In this document: in pieces, positions 52,634 through 61,700 of the stretch
How positions within the stretch are numbered: the first letter of the stretch is position 1
How the letters are laid out: each line of letters opens with the position of its first letter
Source of the DNA: Candidatus Vecturithrix granuli
GTDB taxonomy: Bacteria > Moduliflexota > Moduliflexia > Moduliflexales > Moduliflexaceae
Direction of reading: 5' to 3'
NCBI GenBank assembly: GCA_000739535.1
Contig: DF820468.1
Coordinates: forward strand, 235,685 to 299,684
DNA length: 64,000 bases
The notes under the pieces: generated by a model
Told to the model about the DNA's origin: nothing
Database searches by the model: none
What the model saw: only the letters and a program-made list of their open reading frames with translations
Position numbers and translations under genes: made by a program

Positions 52634-53853
52634 AAAAATGTCTGATGATATGTCTGGTAATGTTCGTTTCTCTCGTCATGGCGACCGGCATGGTGTCTGC
52701 GGATCAGGTAGTCAAATTTTGGTATCATTTTGACGACCCTGAAACTGCGTTAAACCCGTTGATTCAAAAATTTGAATCGGAAAATCCGGGAATCCGCATT
52801 GAAGCGGAACGCATTGCGTGGGATGTGTATAACCAAAAACTCTTAACAGCAATCGCCGGAGGGTTTCCGCCTGATGTCGCGCAGGTGAAACTGTGGTGGC
52901 AGCCCCAATTGGTCAGCATGAAGGCCCTGCTTCCACTTGACGATTATATTGCTAAGTGGCCCGGAAAAGATGATGTCTTTGATCGGGTGTGGGAACTCAC
53001 CAAATATTCCGATGGTCATCAATATTACATGCCTCTCCAGATGGTCATCTTGTACCTGTACTATCGGGTTGACATGTTTCAGGAACTTGGACTCGAAGTG
53101 CCGAAAACCCGTGAAGAATTTCTTGAGGCCGCGAAAAAGCTGACACGCGACACGAACGGAGACGGAGAGATTGATGTGTATGGTTTCGGTATTCGCGGCG
53201 CTCGCGGCGGTCACGATTGGTGGGGAACATTTGTTCTTTCAAGCGGCGCGCAATTTTTTGATGAAAACGGCAATTCCGGTCTGACCACTCCCGAAGCTAT
53301 CGCTGCCAATCAGTGGTTCATCGATCTGTATCGCGTGCATAAAGTCAGCCCTCCGACCACACCAAGCGATGGATTTAAGGAAATTATCGCCAATATGGCC
53401 TCCGGTCGAACAGCGATGACGATCCACCATTTAGGAAGCGCGGCTCAGTTAGAAGAAGCTCTGGGAGATAAAATCTCCGCCGCTCCGGTTCCCAAAGGAA
53501 CGAAAGGGTACTGGACTTCGTTCGGAGATGAGGAAAACGCCGTATTTGCAGCCACAAAAGTCCCTGATGCTGCCTTCAAATGGGCTTCTTTTCTTGCAGA
53601 AGCCGAAAATAACGCCATCTGGCAGAAATCAAGCGGTCAGGTTTCCATCAATAAAAGTAATGCGTCTGCCGATGCCAATAGATTCCTGAAAGCGACAACA
53701 GATTCTTCGGATTTCGCCGGCGTTCTTCCCGCGCATGTTAAAACGGCGGAATTTGTTGAATCTCTCTGGCCGGCCCTTATGCAGCAGGCCTTTGCCGGTC
53801 AAATCAGCAGCGAAGAAATGATGCAGAAAATCGCAGACCATTTTGCTGAGTAA
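52630..53853 (+). CDS. Carbohydrate ABC transporter substrate-binding protein (CUT1)
   Basis: 407 residues with signal peptide CLMICLVMFVSLVMATGMVS, cleavage probably after ADQ or the preceding VSA. Family-1 binding protein, with QKFESENPGIRIEAERIAW, GFPPDVAQVKLWWQP, the acidic DTNGDGEIDVYGFGIRG segment (a calcium-loop-like DTNGDGEID) and VSINKSNASADANRFL. Coupled by a 4-bp overlap to the transketolase gene before it; the permeases follow after a 285-bp gap with a palindrome. An ATPase is lacking, as in the other importers. Confidence 0.93.
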   Translation: MKKCLMICLVMFVSLVMATGMVSADQVVKFWYHFDDPETALNPLIQKFESENPGIRIEAERIAWDVYNQKLLTAIAGGFPPDVAQVKLWWQPQLVSMKALLPLDDYIAKWPGKDDVFDRVWELTKYSDGHQYYMPLQMVILYLYYRVDMFQELGLEVPKTREEFLEAAKKLTRDTNGDGEIDVYGFGIRGARGGHDWWGTFVLSSGAQFFDENGNSGLTTPEAIAANQWFIDLYRVHKVSPPTTPSDGFKEIIANMASGRTAMTIHHLGSAAQLEEALGDKISAAPVPKGTKGYWTSFGDEENAVFAATKVPDAAFKWASFLAEAENNAIWQKSSGQVSINKSNASADANRFLKATTDSSDFAGVLPAHVKTAEFVESLWPALMQQAFAGQISSEEMMQKIADHFAE

Positions 53854-53896
53854 GTGCTGTCATACTCAATGAATTAATATGATAGCCCCGCCATCC

Positions 53897-53930
53897 AGAC
53901 CTGACAGGTGTTCAACACCTGTCAGGTCTT
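53897..53930. terminator. Perfect palindrome after the binding-protein gene
   Basis: AGACCTGACAGGTGTT pairs perfectly with AACACCTGTCAGGTCT around one base. It lies 43 bp after the stop codon, inside what is otherwise one operon, and could stop or attenuate transcription before the permease genes. Confidence 0.6.
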
Positions 53931-54065
53931 GTGCAAACGCGCTTTTTTTTCATAAATCTTATTGAGAGCTTCTCATGACCTTCAAGAAAAAATAACCAGG
54001 ATACAGTCAATTGAAGAGAAGATGTCATGAACTGACGGCTCCCCCGACTAATGAAAATCAGGCTC

Positions 54066-54115
54066 GTAGTAGCCGCTTCAGCGGCGTGAAGAAACGCTAA
54101 AGCGTTTACTACAAA
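54066..54115. repeat. GTAGTAGCCGCTTCAGCG palindromic repeat
   Basis: GTAGTAGCCGCTTCAGCG with inverted CGCTAAAGCGTTTACTACAA; same family as 4651-4712. It ends 24 bp before the permease start. Confidence 0.7.
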
Positions 54116-54138
54116 CAGGTATTTCCAGAGGAGCAAAC

Positions 54139-55035
54139 ATGGGTCAACCTGCTGTAAAATCGAAAAGAGATATCTTCCCCTATGCTCTTGTGTCTCCAGC
54201 CTTGATCGCGACGATAGCGATTATTTTTATCCCCATGTTCCGTACGATCAGCTATAGTTTCATGAATTACATCCTCTATAAGCCTGACGACAAAGCCTTT
54301 AACGGGGCAGCCAATTACATTCAGGCTATGAACGATTCCGTCTTTTGGAGTTCCTTTCTCCATACCATCATCTGGATCGTCGGAATTATCAGCTTCCAAT
54401 TTCTGCTTGGCCTGGCGACGGCAATCTTGCTCAACAGGAGCTTTCCATTCAGAGGTCTCGCACGTTCTCTGATTCTGATTCCCTGGGTCACGCCCAGCGT
54501 TATCACCGCCCTTATGTGGCGTTGGATGTATGATGGCAATTATGGAGTGATCAATCAATTGCTTGTACAAGCCAGGCTGATTGAGCGTTTTATTCCCTGG
54601 TTAGCCAACAGTTCCACCGCCTTACTCGCCATTATTATCGCTTTGATCTGGCAAGGGTTTCCTTTTTTTGCCATCATGCTGCTTGCCGGCCTTCAAGCGA
54701 TTCCGCAGGAAATCTATGAAGCTTCCGAGATCGACGGAGCAAGCCCCTGGCAAATCTTTCTGAGGATTACGCTCCCCTTGCTTCGTCCTGTTATTTTTAC
54801 GACCATCCTGCTCCGGACGATTTGGGTCGCCAATTCTTTGGACGTGATTATTATCATGACCGGTGGAGGCCCTGGATACAGCACCTATACCTTGCCGGTG
54901 TATTCCTATGTCAAGGCCTATAAAGGCATGGATTTCGGTTATTCCTCTGCCTTAGCGGTCATTCTGACCATCTTTATCATGATTTTCGTATCCAGTTATA
55001 TTCGAAAAATACTCCGAGTAGAGGCGTCATCATGA
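54139..55035 (+). CDS. Sugar ABC transporter permease, MalF type
   Basis: 298 residues, with AGAGGAGC before the ATG. Six membrane helices, signature EASEIDGASPWQIFLRITLP near residue 195. The long N-terminal region FPYALVSPALIATIAIIFIP is typical. Overlaps the next permease gene by 4 bp (ATGA). Confidence 0.93.
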   Translation: MGQPAVKSKRDIFPYALVSPALIATIAIIFIPMFRTISYSFMNYILYKPDDKAFNGAANYIQAMNDSVFWSSFLHTIIWIVGIISFQFLLGLATAILLNRSFPFRGLARSLILIPWVTPSVITALMWRWMYDGNYGVINQLLVQARLIERFIPWLANSSTALLAIIIALIWQGFPFFAIMLLAGLQAIPQEIYEASEIDGASPWQIFLRITLPLLRPVIFTTILLRTIWVANSLDVIIIMTGGGPGYSTYTLPVYSYVKAYKGMDFGYSSALAVILTIFIMIFVSSYIRKILRVEASS

Positions 55036-55865
55036 AAAAAACGAGCTCGTTCAAAACCTGGGTTGGGCTGTATCTGCCTGTCGTACTAATCGTCTTTTTT
55101 GCTATTGGACCCTATCTTTGGACCTTCATTTCATCAATTACCCCAGAAAATGAACTGTACATGAAAGAATTTCACTATTTCCCCGCAAATCCGACGACTG
55201 AGAATTATACCCGGCTTTTTACAAAACTCAGTTTTCAAACCAATATGCGGGACAGTCTGATTATCGCACTAAGCACCGCTGTTGTCGGCTTGATATTGAC
55301 CGTTCCGGCAAGCTACAGTTTTTCGCGCTTCATCTTCAAAGGCAGAAAAATCCTCTTGATGCAGTTTCTTGTGATCAACATGTTTCCGATCATGCTCCTC
55401 ATCATCCCGCTGTTTATTATGATGAGAATCCTGAGTCTTATGGATACCTACTTTGCCCTTATTATTGCCTACTCGACCTTTACGATCCCTTTCAGTGTGT
55501 GGATGCTGACCAGTTTCTTTAATGCGATTCCTACGGATCTGGATAAAGCCGCTCAAATTGACGGCTGCTCAAAGATCGGCGCCATGCTTCGCGTGGTGCT
55601 GCCGATTGCCATGCCAGGTGTGCTTTCAACCGGGATCTATATTTTTATTACCGCCTGGAACGAATTTCTTTATGCCGCGATCCTGACCAACAGCAATGTT
55701 CGCACAATTCCGGTCGCTCTTCAGAACATGATCGGAGAATATCAGATCGAGTGGGGCTTATTGACGGCCGGAGGAGTTATAAGCGCTCTTCCGGTGATCG
55801 TGTTATTTTTCTTCATCCAACAGCAATTGATCTCAGGCATGACAGCCGGGTCTGTGAAAGGTTAA
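55032..55865 (+). CDS. Carbohydrate ABC transporter permease, MalG type
   Basis: 277 residues, six membrane helices, signature KAAQIDGCSKIGAMLRVVLP near residue 177 and the MalG-like C-terminus ISGMTAGSVKG. Translationally coupled to the MalF-type gene. Last gene of the transketolase/importer operon. Confidence 0.93.
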   Translation: MKKTSSFKTWVGLYLPVVLIVFFAIGPYLWTFISSITPENELYMKEFHYFPANPTTENYTRLFTKLSFQTNMRDSLIIALSTAVVGLILTVPASYSFSRFIFKGRKILLMQFLVINMFPIMLLIIPLFIMMRILSLMDTYFALIIAYSTFTIPFSVWMLTSFFNAIPTDLDKAAQIDGCSKIGAMLRVVLPIAMPGVLSTGIYIFITAWNEFLYAAILTNSNVRTIPVALQNMIGEYQIEWGLLTAGGVISALPVIVLFFFIQQQLISGMTAGSVKG

Positions 55866-55950
55866 GTACCTGGTCAAAATTATTTTTATACGCCGCGAAG
55901 ACACGAAGACACAAAGAATCGCGATGAAAAGATACGGCTCTTTGATCATT

Positions 55951-56029
55951 CCGGTGATCAGGAGTGGCAAAGCTCGTCTTTGCCGTCCACAGTTTCGGCA
56001 AAGACGAGCTTTGCCACTCCCGATCACGG
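55951..56029. repeat. GGAGTGGCAAAGCTCGTCTT palindrome
   Basis: GTGATCAGGAGTGGCAAAGC and further CGTCTTTGCC, with the inverted arm AAAGACGAGCTTTGCCACTC running into CGATCAC. It is the longest copy of the family at 1231, 8745 and 36840. Confidence 0.85.
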
Positions 56030-56149
56030 GAATTCACAGAGAACCAAAGATGCTTCGTGCCTTCATGGCAAAATGAGCAGATAATTGTGTCTGACTACTT
56101 AGTAAAGAGTTTCGGAAATACGTACACATCGTTCACGCCTTGAGAGCAC

Positions 56150-56227
56150 GACAACAGCGGATAGGAGGCATCAACGGATAGGCGTCGGCGCCCTCCCATC
56201 CGAAGATTCCTCCCATTCGCTGTTGTC
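56150..56227. repeat. GACAACAGCGGAT element, left copy
   Basis: GACAACAGCGGATAGGAGGC ... CATCCGAAGATTCCTCCCAT and GCTGTTGTC. It matches the pair of units at 58646-58779, on the other side of the toxin-antitoxin and caspase genes. Confidence 0.75.
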
Positions 56228-56629
56228 TTCCTGTCATGGACTGAACCGTGTGTCCATATTTACGAAACGCTGTAATATAGCTTGTCGGGCGCTCTCACTG
56301 TTGGGTTCAGCCTTTAAGGTTGACAAATCTCCCAATTCATATAAGCTTGTCCTGAGTAGCAACAAGGAGTCATCGAATGACACGAATACAACGAATGTGA
56401 TGCGCGCACGGATGAAAATCACGGTGTCGCGCGAAAAGGAATTTCGTATGACATCTCAATTTACATGGGAGAATAACTACACAAAATGATATTCTTGCAA
56501 TTCTATGCTTGTGAGAGATGATGAATCAGAGAGATGTGGTCTTGTGAGGAAGATTTGAGAAAACAAATACGATCAGAGAGATTATAGAGCAGGATACAGA
56601 GAATGAGGGCGACTGCACGGCATTAACGA

Positions 56630-56899
56630 ATGAAACATTATAATTGGAACACAGACAAAAATGAGCAACTGATAAAAGAACGGGGCGTTTCGTTCGAACA
56701 TGTGGTGATTCTTCTCAAAGAAGGGCATATTCTGGACGTAATTATTCATCCTAATCAGGAACGCTATCCGGGGCAGCGCATGTTTATTTTGGAAATCAAT
56801 AACTATTGCTATCTCGTGCCTTATGTGGAAAACGACGACGAAGTCTTTTTAAAAACAATCATTCCAAGCCGGAAGGCGACAAAGAAATATTTAGGGTAA
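56630..56899 (+). CDS. BrnT-like toxin
   Basis: 89 residues. Starts KHYNWNTDKNEQLIKERGVSFEHV, the FxWDxxKxxxNxxKHGVSFEEA-type opening of BrnT RNase toxins, with VILLKEGHILDV, then strand/turn stretches and a last helix IIPSRKATKKYLG. It probably cleaves RNA, kept in check by the antitoxin whose gene follows four bases later. BrnT toxins normally precede the antitoxin, as here. Identification is by family shape; the DUF4258 family is an alternative. Confidence 0.75.
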   Translation: MKHYNWNTDKNEQLIKERGVSFEHVVILLKEGHILDVIIHPNQERYPGQRMFILEINNYCYLVPYVENDDEVFLKTIIPSRKATKKYLG

Positions 56900-56903
56900 T
56901 GTC

Positions 56904-57185
56904 ATGAAACATCCACCACTTAACCAGGAAGAACAGGATTGGCTTGATTCTTATGAACGTGATGAATGGGTTTCGATAAACAACGCCGAGACGCGAAAAA
57001 AATATCAAGCGATCGCTCAGTCAACGTTACATGCAGAACGGCAGGTCAAGATTAGTCTCTCGGAACGGGATTGGACGTTAATTCAGGAAAAAGCCATGAG
57101 GGAAGGGCTGTCGTATCAAGCCTTTATGAGAAGCGTGTTACATAAATACATCACTGGCAGATTGACAGAACATCCTGGCACGTAA
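56904..57185 (+). CDS. BrnA/CopG-like antitoxin
   Basis: 93 residues. The C-terminal half has a ribbon-helix-helix DNA-binding look (VKISLSERDWTLIQEKAMRE, then GLSYQAFMRSVLHKYI); the charged N-terminus (LNQEEQDWLDSYERDEWVSI) would wrap the toxin. Paired with the toxin gene by a 4-bp gap. It probably autorepresses the promoter upstream of 56630. Confidence 0.75.
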   Translation: MKHPPLNQEEQDWLDSYERDEWVSINNAETRKKYQAIAQSTLHAERQVKISLSERDWTLIQEKAMREGLSYQAFMRSVLHKYITGRLTEHPGT

Positions 57186-57402
57186 CTGAAGAATGATTGA
57201 CCCGTTCTGCCATGCGAAATGATGCGGGACGCCGCGTTATCCTTACTCCTGGGCGCAAGAGCGGCTCTTCGCTCGGTGTTTTTCTTTGCCATGAAGACGC
57301 ATCTGGCGGCGAATACTTTCTTTCTGCAAACCGCCAATCCGTCCTAAGAAATGTATTCTTGCTTATATATCAATTCCTGTAGTTTCAAGGAGGAAGGGGA
57401 TT

Positions 57403-58404
57403 ATGCACATTCATGGAGAGTCTCAAGCGCAGGCCGGGGGCCAGCTTTTTGATCACGGTTACGCTTTGTTGATCGGGGTCGGAACAACCGCTGATCCGCG
57501 CTGGTCTCTGCCGGTCACGGTCAACGATGTTCAGGCCATTCACAAGATTCTCACGGACGCCGCCCTGTGCGCCTATCCGCACAACAGGGATCATATCCGG
57601 CTGTTGTGCAATGCTGCGGCGACCCGGCCGGGCATCCTGGATGGACTCGCCTGGCTCAAGCGACAGGCCGCGGCTGACCCGGACGCCACGGTCGTGGTGT
57701 ATTATTCCGGGCATGGCTGGTTAGATGCGCACGCGCTGCAATATGCGTTGATTCCGCATGAGTTTGATGCGACTGACATTCCGGGCTCAGCCCTGTTAGC
57801 TAACGATTTTGCCGCAGCCTTGCGCGAGATTGAGGCCCGGCGTTTAGTCGTGTTTGTGGATAGCTGTCACGCCGAGGGGATGGCCGCGGCCAAAGGGGAA
57901 CCGGGACTCCCAGCGGATTTTGTGCAGGCCGTGCTGCCCAAAGGCGTGATCGATTGTCTCAAACAGGGCGAAGGACGCGCGGTCTTTACATCGTCGCGAG
58001 GCAGGCAATCGTCCTATATCCGTCCGGATCAGAGCATGAGCATTTACACCTATCACCTGCTCGCAGCCTTGCAAGGGGCCGGCAGCAGTCCGGGCGATAC
58101 GGTGGTGCGCGTCTCCAATCTGATGAACCATTTAGGGAAGACCGTGCCGGCGAGCGCTCGGCAATGCTGGCAGGTTGAGCAAGTCCCCTTTTTTGACGCG
58201 GCCACTGAGGATTTCCCGGTCGCCCTGCTGCGCGGCGGCAAAGGCTTGCCGGCCGAGGACCGGGATGACGCCGCGCAAGCAACGGCAGAGTCACCGCCAA
58301 CGCCGCAAAAAACAGGCGAGAGGATCCGCATTCATCAGGAAGCAGGCGATAATGCCGTGCAGATTGGTCTGGTGCATGGTGATGCCAACATCAGGAAGAC
58401 ATAG
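57403..58404 (+). CDS. Caspase-like (C14) peptidase with C-terminal RHIM-like motif
   Basis: 333 residues, with AAGGAGGAAGGG ahead of the ATG. The catalytic dyad is His104 in VVYYSGHG and Cys155 in VVFVDSCHA; the opening HGYALLIGVG and HDIRLLCN-like NRDHIRLLCN are typical of bacterial caspase homologues. Residues 290-305 are a flexible linker. The last 20 residues contain AGDNAVQIGLVHGDANI (314-330), whose QIG core and glycine spacing resemble RHIM/PP-type amyloid motifs. The NB-ARC protein downstream carries the same pattern at its N-terminus. It is probably the death-executing protease of a two-protein module. Substrate unknown; basic (Arg/Lys) specificity, usual for such homologues, is possible. 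Confidence 0.88.
   Translation: MHIHGESQAQAGGQLFDHGYALLIGVGTTADPRWSLPVTVNDVQAIHKILTDAALCAYPHNRDHIRLLCNAAATRPGILDGLAWLKRQAAADPDATVVVYYSGHGWLDAHALQYALIPHEFDATDIPGSALLANDFAAALREIEARRLVVFVDSCHAEGMAAAKGEPGLPADFVQAVLPKGVIDCLKQGEGRAVFTSSRGRQSSYIRPDQSMSIYTYHLLAALQGAGSSPGDTVVRVSNLMNHLGKTVPASARQCWQVEQVPFFDAATEDFPVALLRGGKGLPAEDRDDAAQATAESPPTPQKTGERIRIHQEAGDNAVQIGLVHGDANIRKT
58342..58392 (+). other. RHIM/PP-like amyloid motif, caspase C-terminus
   Basis: Codons 314-330: AGDNAVQIGLVHGDANI. A, G, D, Q, I, G, G and I all recur at the same spacing in the NLR motif at 58812. Confidence 0.65.
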
Positions 58405-58787
58405 CGATTGTATTCGAGATAGGCATGTTTCACCACAGAATCACAACAACGAATTTTGGAAAAGAACGAATTGACAGAGTATCCCGAACGATTTCGTTCC
58501 TTTCTTCAATTCGTTGTAGTATTTATTATAAAAATCTGTGAACTCTGTGAAATCTGTGGTGAAAATAATGCGTCGAAAATTCTTTGTACATTCAACCCTT
58601 GTCGCGCATGATTTCGGAAATAATGAGACATCACGTCCGTAGGCAGACAACAGCGGATGAAAGGAATCTTCGGATGGGAGGCGGAACATTTGCAACAGGA
58701 CAACAGCGGATGAAAGGAATCTTCGGATGGAAGACGAAGAAACCGAAACAATCCGAAGATTCCTCCCATCCGCTGTTGTAACGTAAT
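58405..58787. other. Intergenic region between caspase and NLR genes
   Basis: 383 bp. About 58435-58560 carries imperfect inverted copies around GAATTTTGGAAAAGAACGAA and TTCTTCAATTCG; 58646-58779 holds the doubled GACAACAGCGGAT element. No gene. A shared transcript would have to cross these hairpins. Confidence 0.5.
58646..58779. repeat. GACAACAGCGGAT element, right copies
   Basis: Two direct units with GACAACAGCGGATGAAAGGA at 58646 and 58699 and an inverted ATCCGAAGATTCCTCCCATC...GCTGTTGT arm ending at 58779. The same element, single copy, lies at 56150-56227. Confidence 0.8.
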
Positions 58788-61700
58788 ATGTCCGATCAGA
58801 TCAAACAAAAAGCCGGAGATTACAGCACCCAAATTGGCGTAGCCTACGGGCCTGTTCACATTTATCAATCAGGTCGTCCGCCGACCTATTTTGCGCCGTT
58901 TCCAGCGCAGTCGCTGCCGCCGCACTTTGTGCCGCGGCCGGAAGTGACCGATGACCTCAAAGCGCGGCTGATGAACGAACAGCCGGCAGCGCCCGGTATC
59001 CTGGTGATCAGCGCGCTGCATGGACTGGGCGGCATCGGCAAATCCACATTGGCGGCGGCGCTGGTGTATGATGAAGCGGTGCAAAAGCGCTTCCCGGACG
59101 GCATTCTCTGGGCCATCTTAGGCCAACAGCCGGAAATCCTTTCAATCATAAGCGGCTGGATTCACGCTATGGGCGATTGTAATTTCCGGCCGACAACCGT
59201 CGAAACCGCTTCGAACCATTTGCGAACCCTGTTGCACGACAAAGCCGTGTTACTGGTGGTAGATGACGTCTGGCAGTCGGATCATGCCGTCCATTTCAAA
59301 GCCAGCGGCCCGTGTTGCCACGTGCTGATGACCACGCGCGACGCCCTGGTGGCCAAAGCGGTTGGCGCGGAATTGTACCGCCTGGATGTGATGACTGCGG
59401 CGCAGGCCCTGACTCTGCTTTCCGCCCGTTTAGGCCGCGCGCTCCACGGCGAGGATCTGGCGCAGGCCCAGGCTCTGGCGCGCGACGTGGGCTATTTGCC
59501 TCTGGCGCTGGAACTCCTGGCGGCTCAGGTCGCGGAGGGCATCCCCTGGACCGAACTACGCGCAGAGTTCCAGGCCGAAATCGTGCGGCTGGAAGTCCTG
59601 GAAACGCCGGGGGTGGATGAAATCAGTGCGGAAGGACTGACAAAGCGGCTCAGTTTACGCGCCTCATTTGCGCTCAGTTTGCGGCGCCTGTCGCCGGAGC
59701 ACCTGGCGCGCTTCGCCTGGTTGGGGATTCTGCCTGAAGACGTGAGCATCAGCGCGGCAATGGCCGCAACCTTATGGGACACCGATGTGTGCGGCGCGCG
59801 CGACGCTCTCCGCTACTTATGCGACAAGGCGCTCCTGTCGCCCGGCCCTGCACTCCCGGAGCAGCCGCCCATCTATCGCCTGCACGACCTGCTGCACGAC
59901 AGCGCGCGCGCCTTAGTCCCTGCGCCGCCCACCCCGCCTTCGCCCGCGGAATTGCCCGGTTTAGGCCTGGCATTGCCAGCCGCCCACGCTGCGTTCCTGG
60001 CACGCTATCACGAGAAAACGCGGAAACATAACCGCCTGATTTTTAAGGGATTTAAGGATCGAAAAATTGCGTTTCAGTCCCAATTGAGCCTTTTTCAAAA
60101 AACACTTTCCAGCTATCAGGGGATTTTCAGAAAATGTTTCCGTGTTTTCTCTCACAAACAGCTTCAGGATGGTCTCTGGCACACTCTGTCTGACGATGGC
60201 TATATTCACGCCCACCTCACCTGGCATTTGCACAAGGCCGGTCAGGTCGCACAGCTTCACGCCCTGCTGCGCGAGGAAACCGCCGCAGGCCGCCATGGCT
60301 GGCATCAGGCGCGTGAACGGTTGGGGCAAACCGCCGGCTTTTTGGAAGACGTGAGGCTGGCCAGGACAATAGCCGAACAGGAGCGGCAGATCGGGCTGCA
60401 ATGCCGCTATGCCCTGATCCTCGCCTCCTTCAACAGTCTGGCAAAAAACATCCCCCGCCCGCTCTTATGCGCCCTGGTCCGGCATGGCCTCTGGTCTCCG
60501 GCCCAGGGCCTGGCCTATGCCCGTCAGGTTCCTGGCGCAGAAGCGCGAACAGACGCCTTCCTCGAACTGCTCCCCGAACTGCCGCAGCTGCTCCGCGACA
60601 TGGCATTACGAGACGCGCTCAACGCGGTGCAGGTGATTCAGTCCGGTTATTATCAGGCAGAGGCCCTGGCCGCGCTGGCACATCACCTGCCGACGGCGTT
60701 GCTAAATGAGGCGTTGAGCACGGCGCAGAAGATCGAGCGTGAGATGTTTCGGGCAAGTGCCCTGACCGCCCTGGTGCCGCACCTGCTTGAGGAACAACGC
60801 GCGGCCGTGCTGCGGGAGGCGTTACGCGCGGCACAGGCTATCCAGTCTGAGTATTTTCGGGCAAAGGCCCTGGTCGCGCTGGCCCCGCACCTGCTTGAGG
60901 AACAACGCACGGCAGTGTTACAAGCGGCGTTGAGCGTGTCGCAGGCGATCCAGGATGAGAAGTATCGGGCAGAGGCCTTGACCGCGTTGGCCCCGCACCT
61001 GCCGGAAGAGCAGCGCACTACGGTGCTACGAGAAGCGTTGAGCGTGTCGCAGGCGATCCAGGATGAGAAGGATCGGGCAGAGGCCTTGACCGCGTTGGCC
61101 CCGCACCTGCCGGAGGCGCTGCTGCGGGAGGCGTTGAGCGCGGCACAGACGATTGAGTCTGAGTGGCAACGAGCAGAGGTCCTGGCCGCGCTGGCACCGC
61201 ATTTGCCGGAGGCGTTGCTGGAGGAAGCGCTGCTCGCGGCGCAAGCGATTGAGTCTGAGTGGCAACGGGCAGAGGTCCTGGCCGTGCTAGTGGTACCGCA
61301 CCTCCCCAAGGCGATGCTGCCGGAGCCGTTGAGCGCGGCGCAGGTGATCGAGTCTGAAGGGGGGCGACCAAAGGCTTTGAGCGAGCTGGCGCCGCACCTG
61401 CCGGAGACGCTCTTGTGGGCGGCTCGGATCGCGGCGCTGAAGATTCGGATCGCGGCGCTGAAGATTAATTATGAGTATCGTCGGACAGACACTCTGGCCG
61501 CGCTGGAGCCGCACCTGCCGGAGGCTCAACGGACGGCGGTGCTGCGGGAGGCGTTGAGCGCGGCGCAGGCGATAGAGTCTGAGTATGATCGGGCAAAGGT
61601 CGTGACCGCGCTGGCACCGCACCTGCCGGCGGCGCTGTTGCTAGAGGCGTTGCGCGCGGCGCAGGCGATCCGGGATAAGGACGATCGGGCAAAGGTCCTG

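Larger units (their letters stand above)
55866..56629. other. Intergenic region with three repeat families
   Basis: 764 bp. 55892-55925 GCCGCGAAGACACGAAGACA-type sequence; 55951-56029 large GGAGTGGCAAAGCTC palindrome; 56150-56227 GACAACAGCGGAT element; 56426-56453 half TGTAGCGCGAAATTCC palindrome. An 88-codon frame at 56223-56489 spans repeat sequence and is not supported. Confidence 0.5.

Noticed and set aside
56223-56489. 88-codon frame before the toxin gene
   Set aside because: It spans pieces of two repeat families and lacks a ribosome-binding site.
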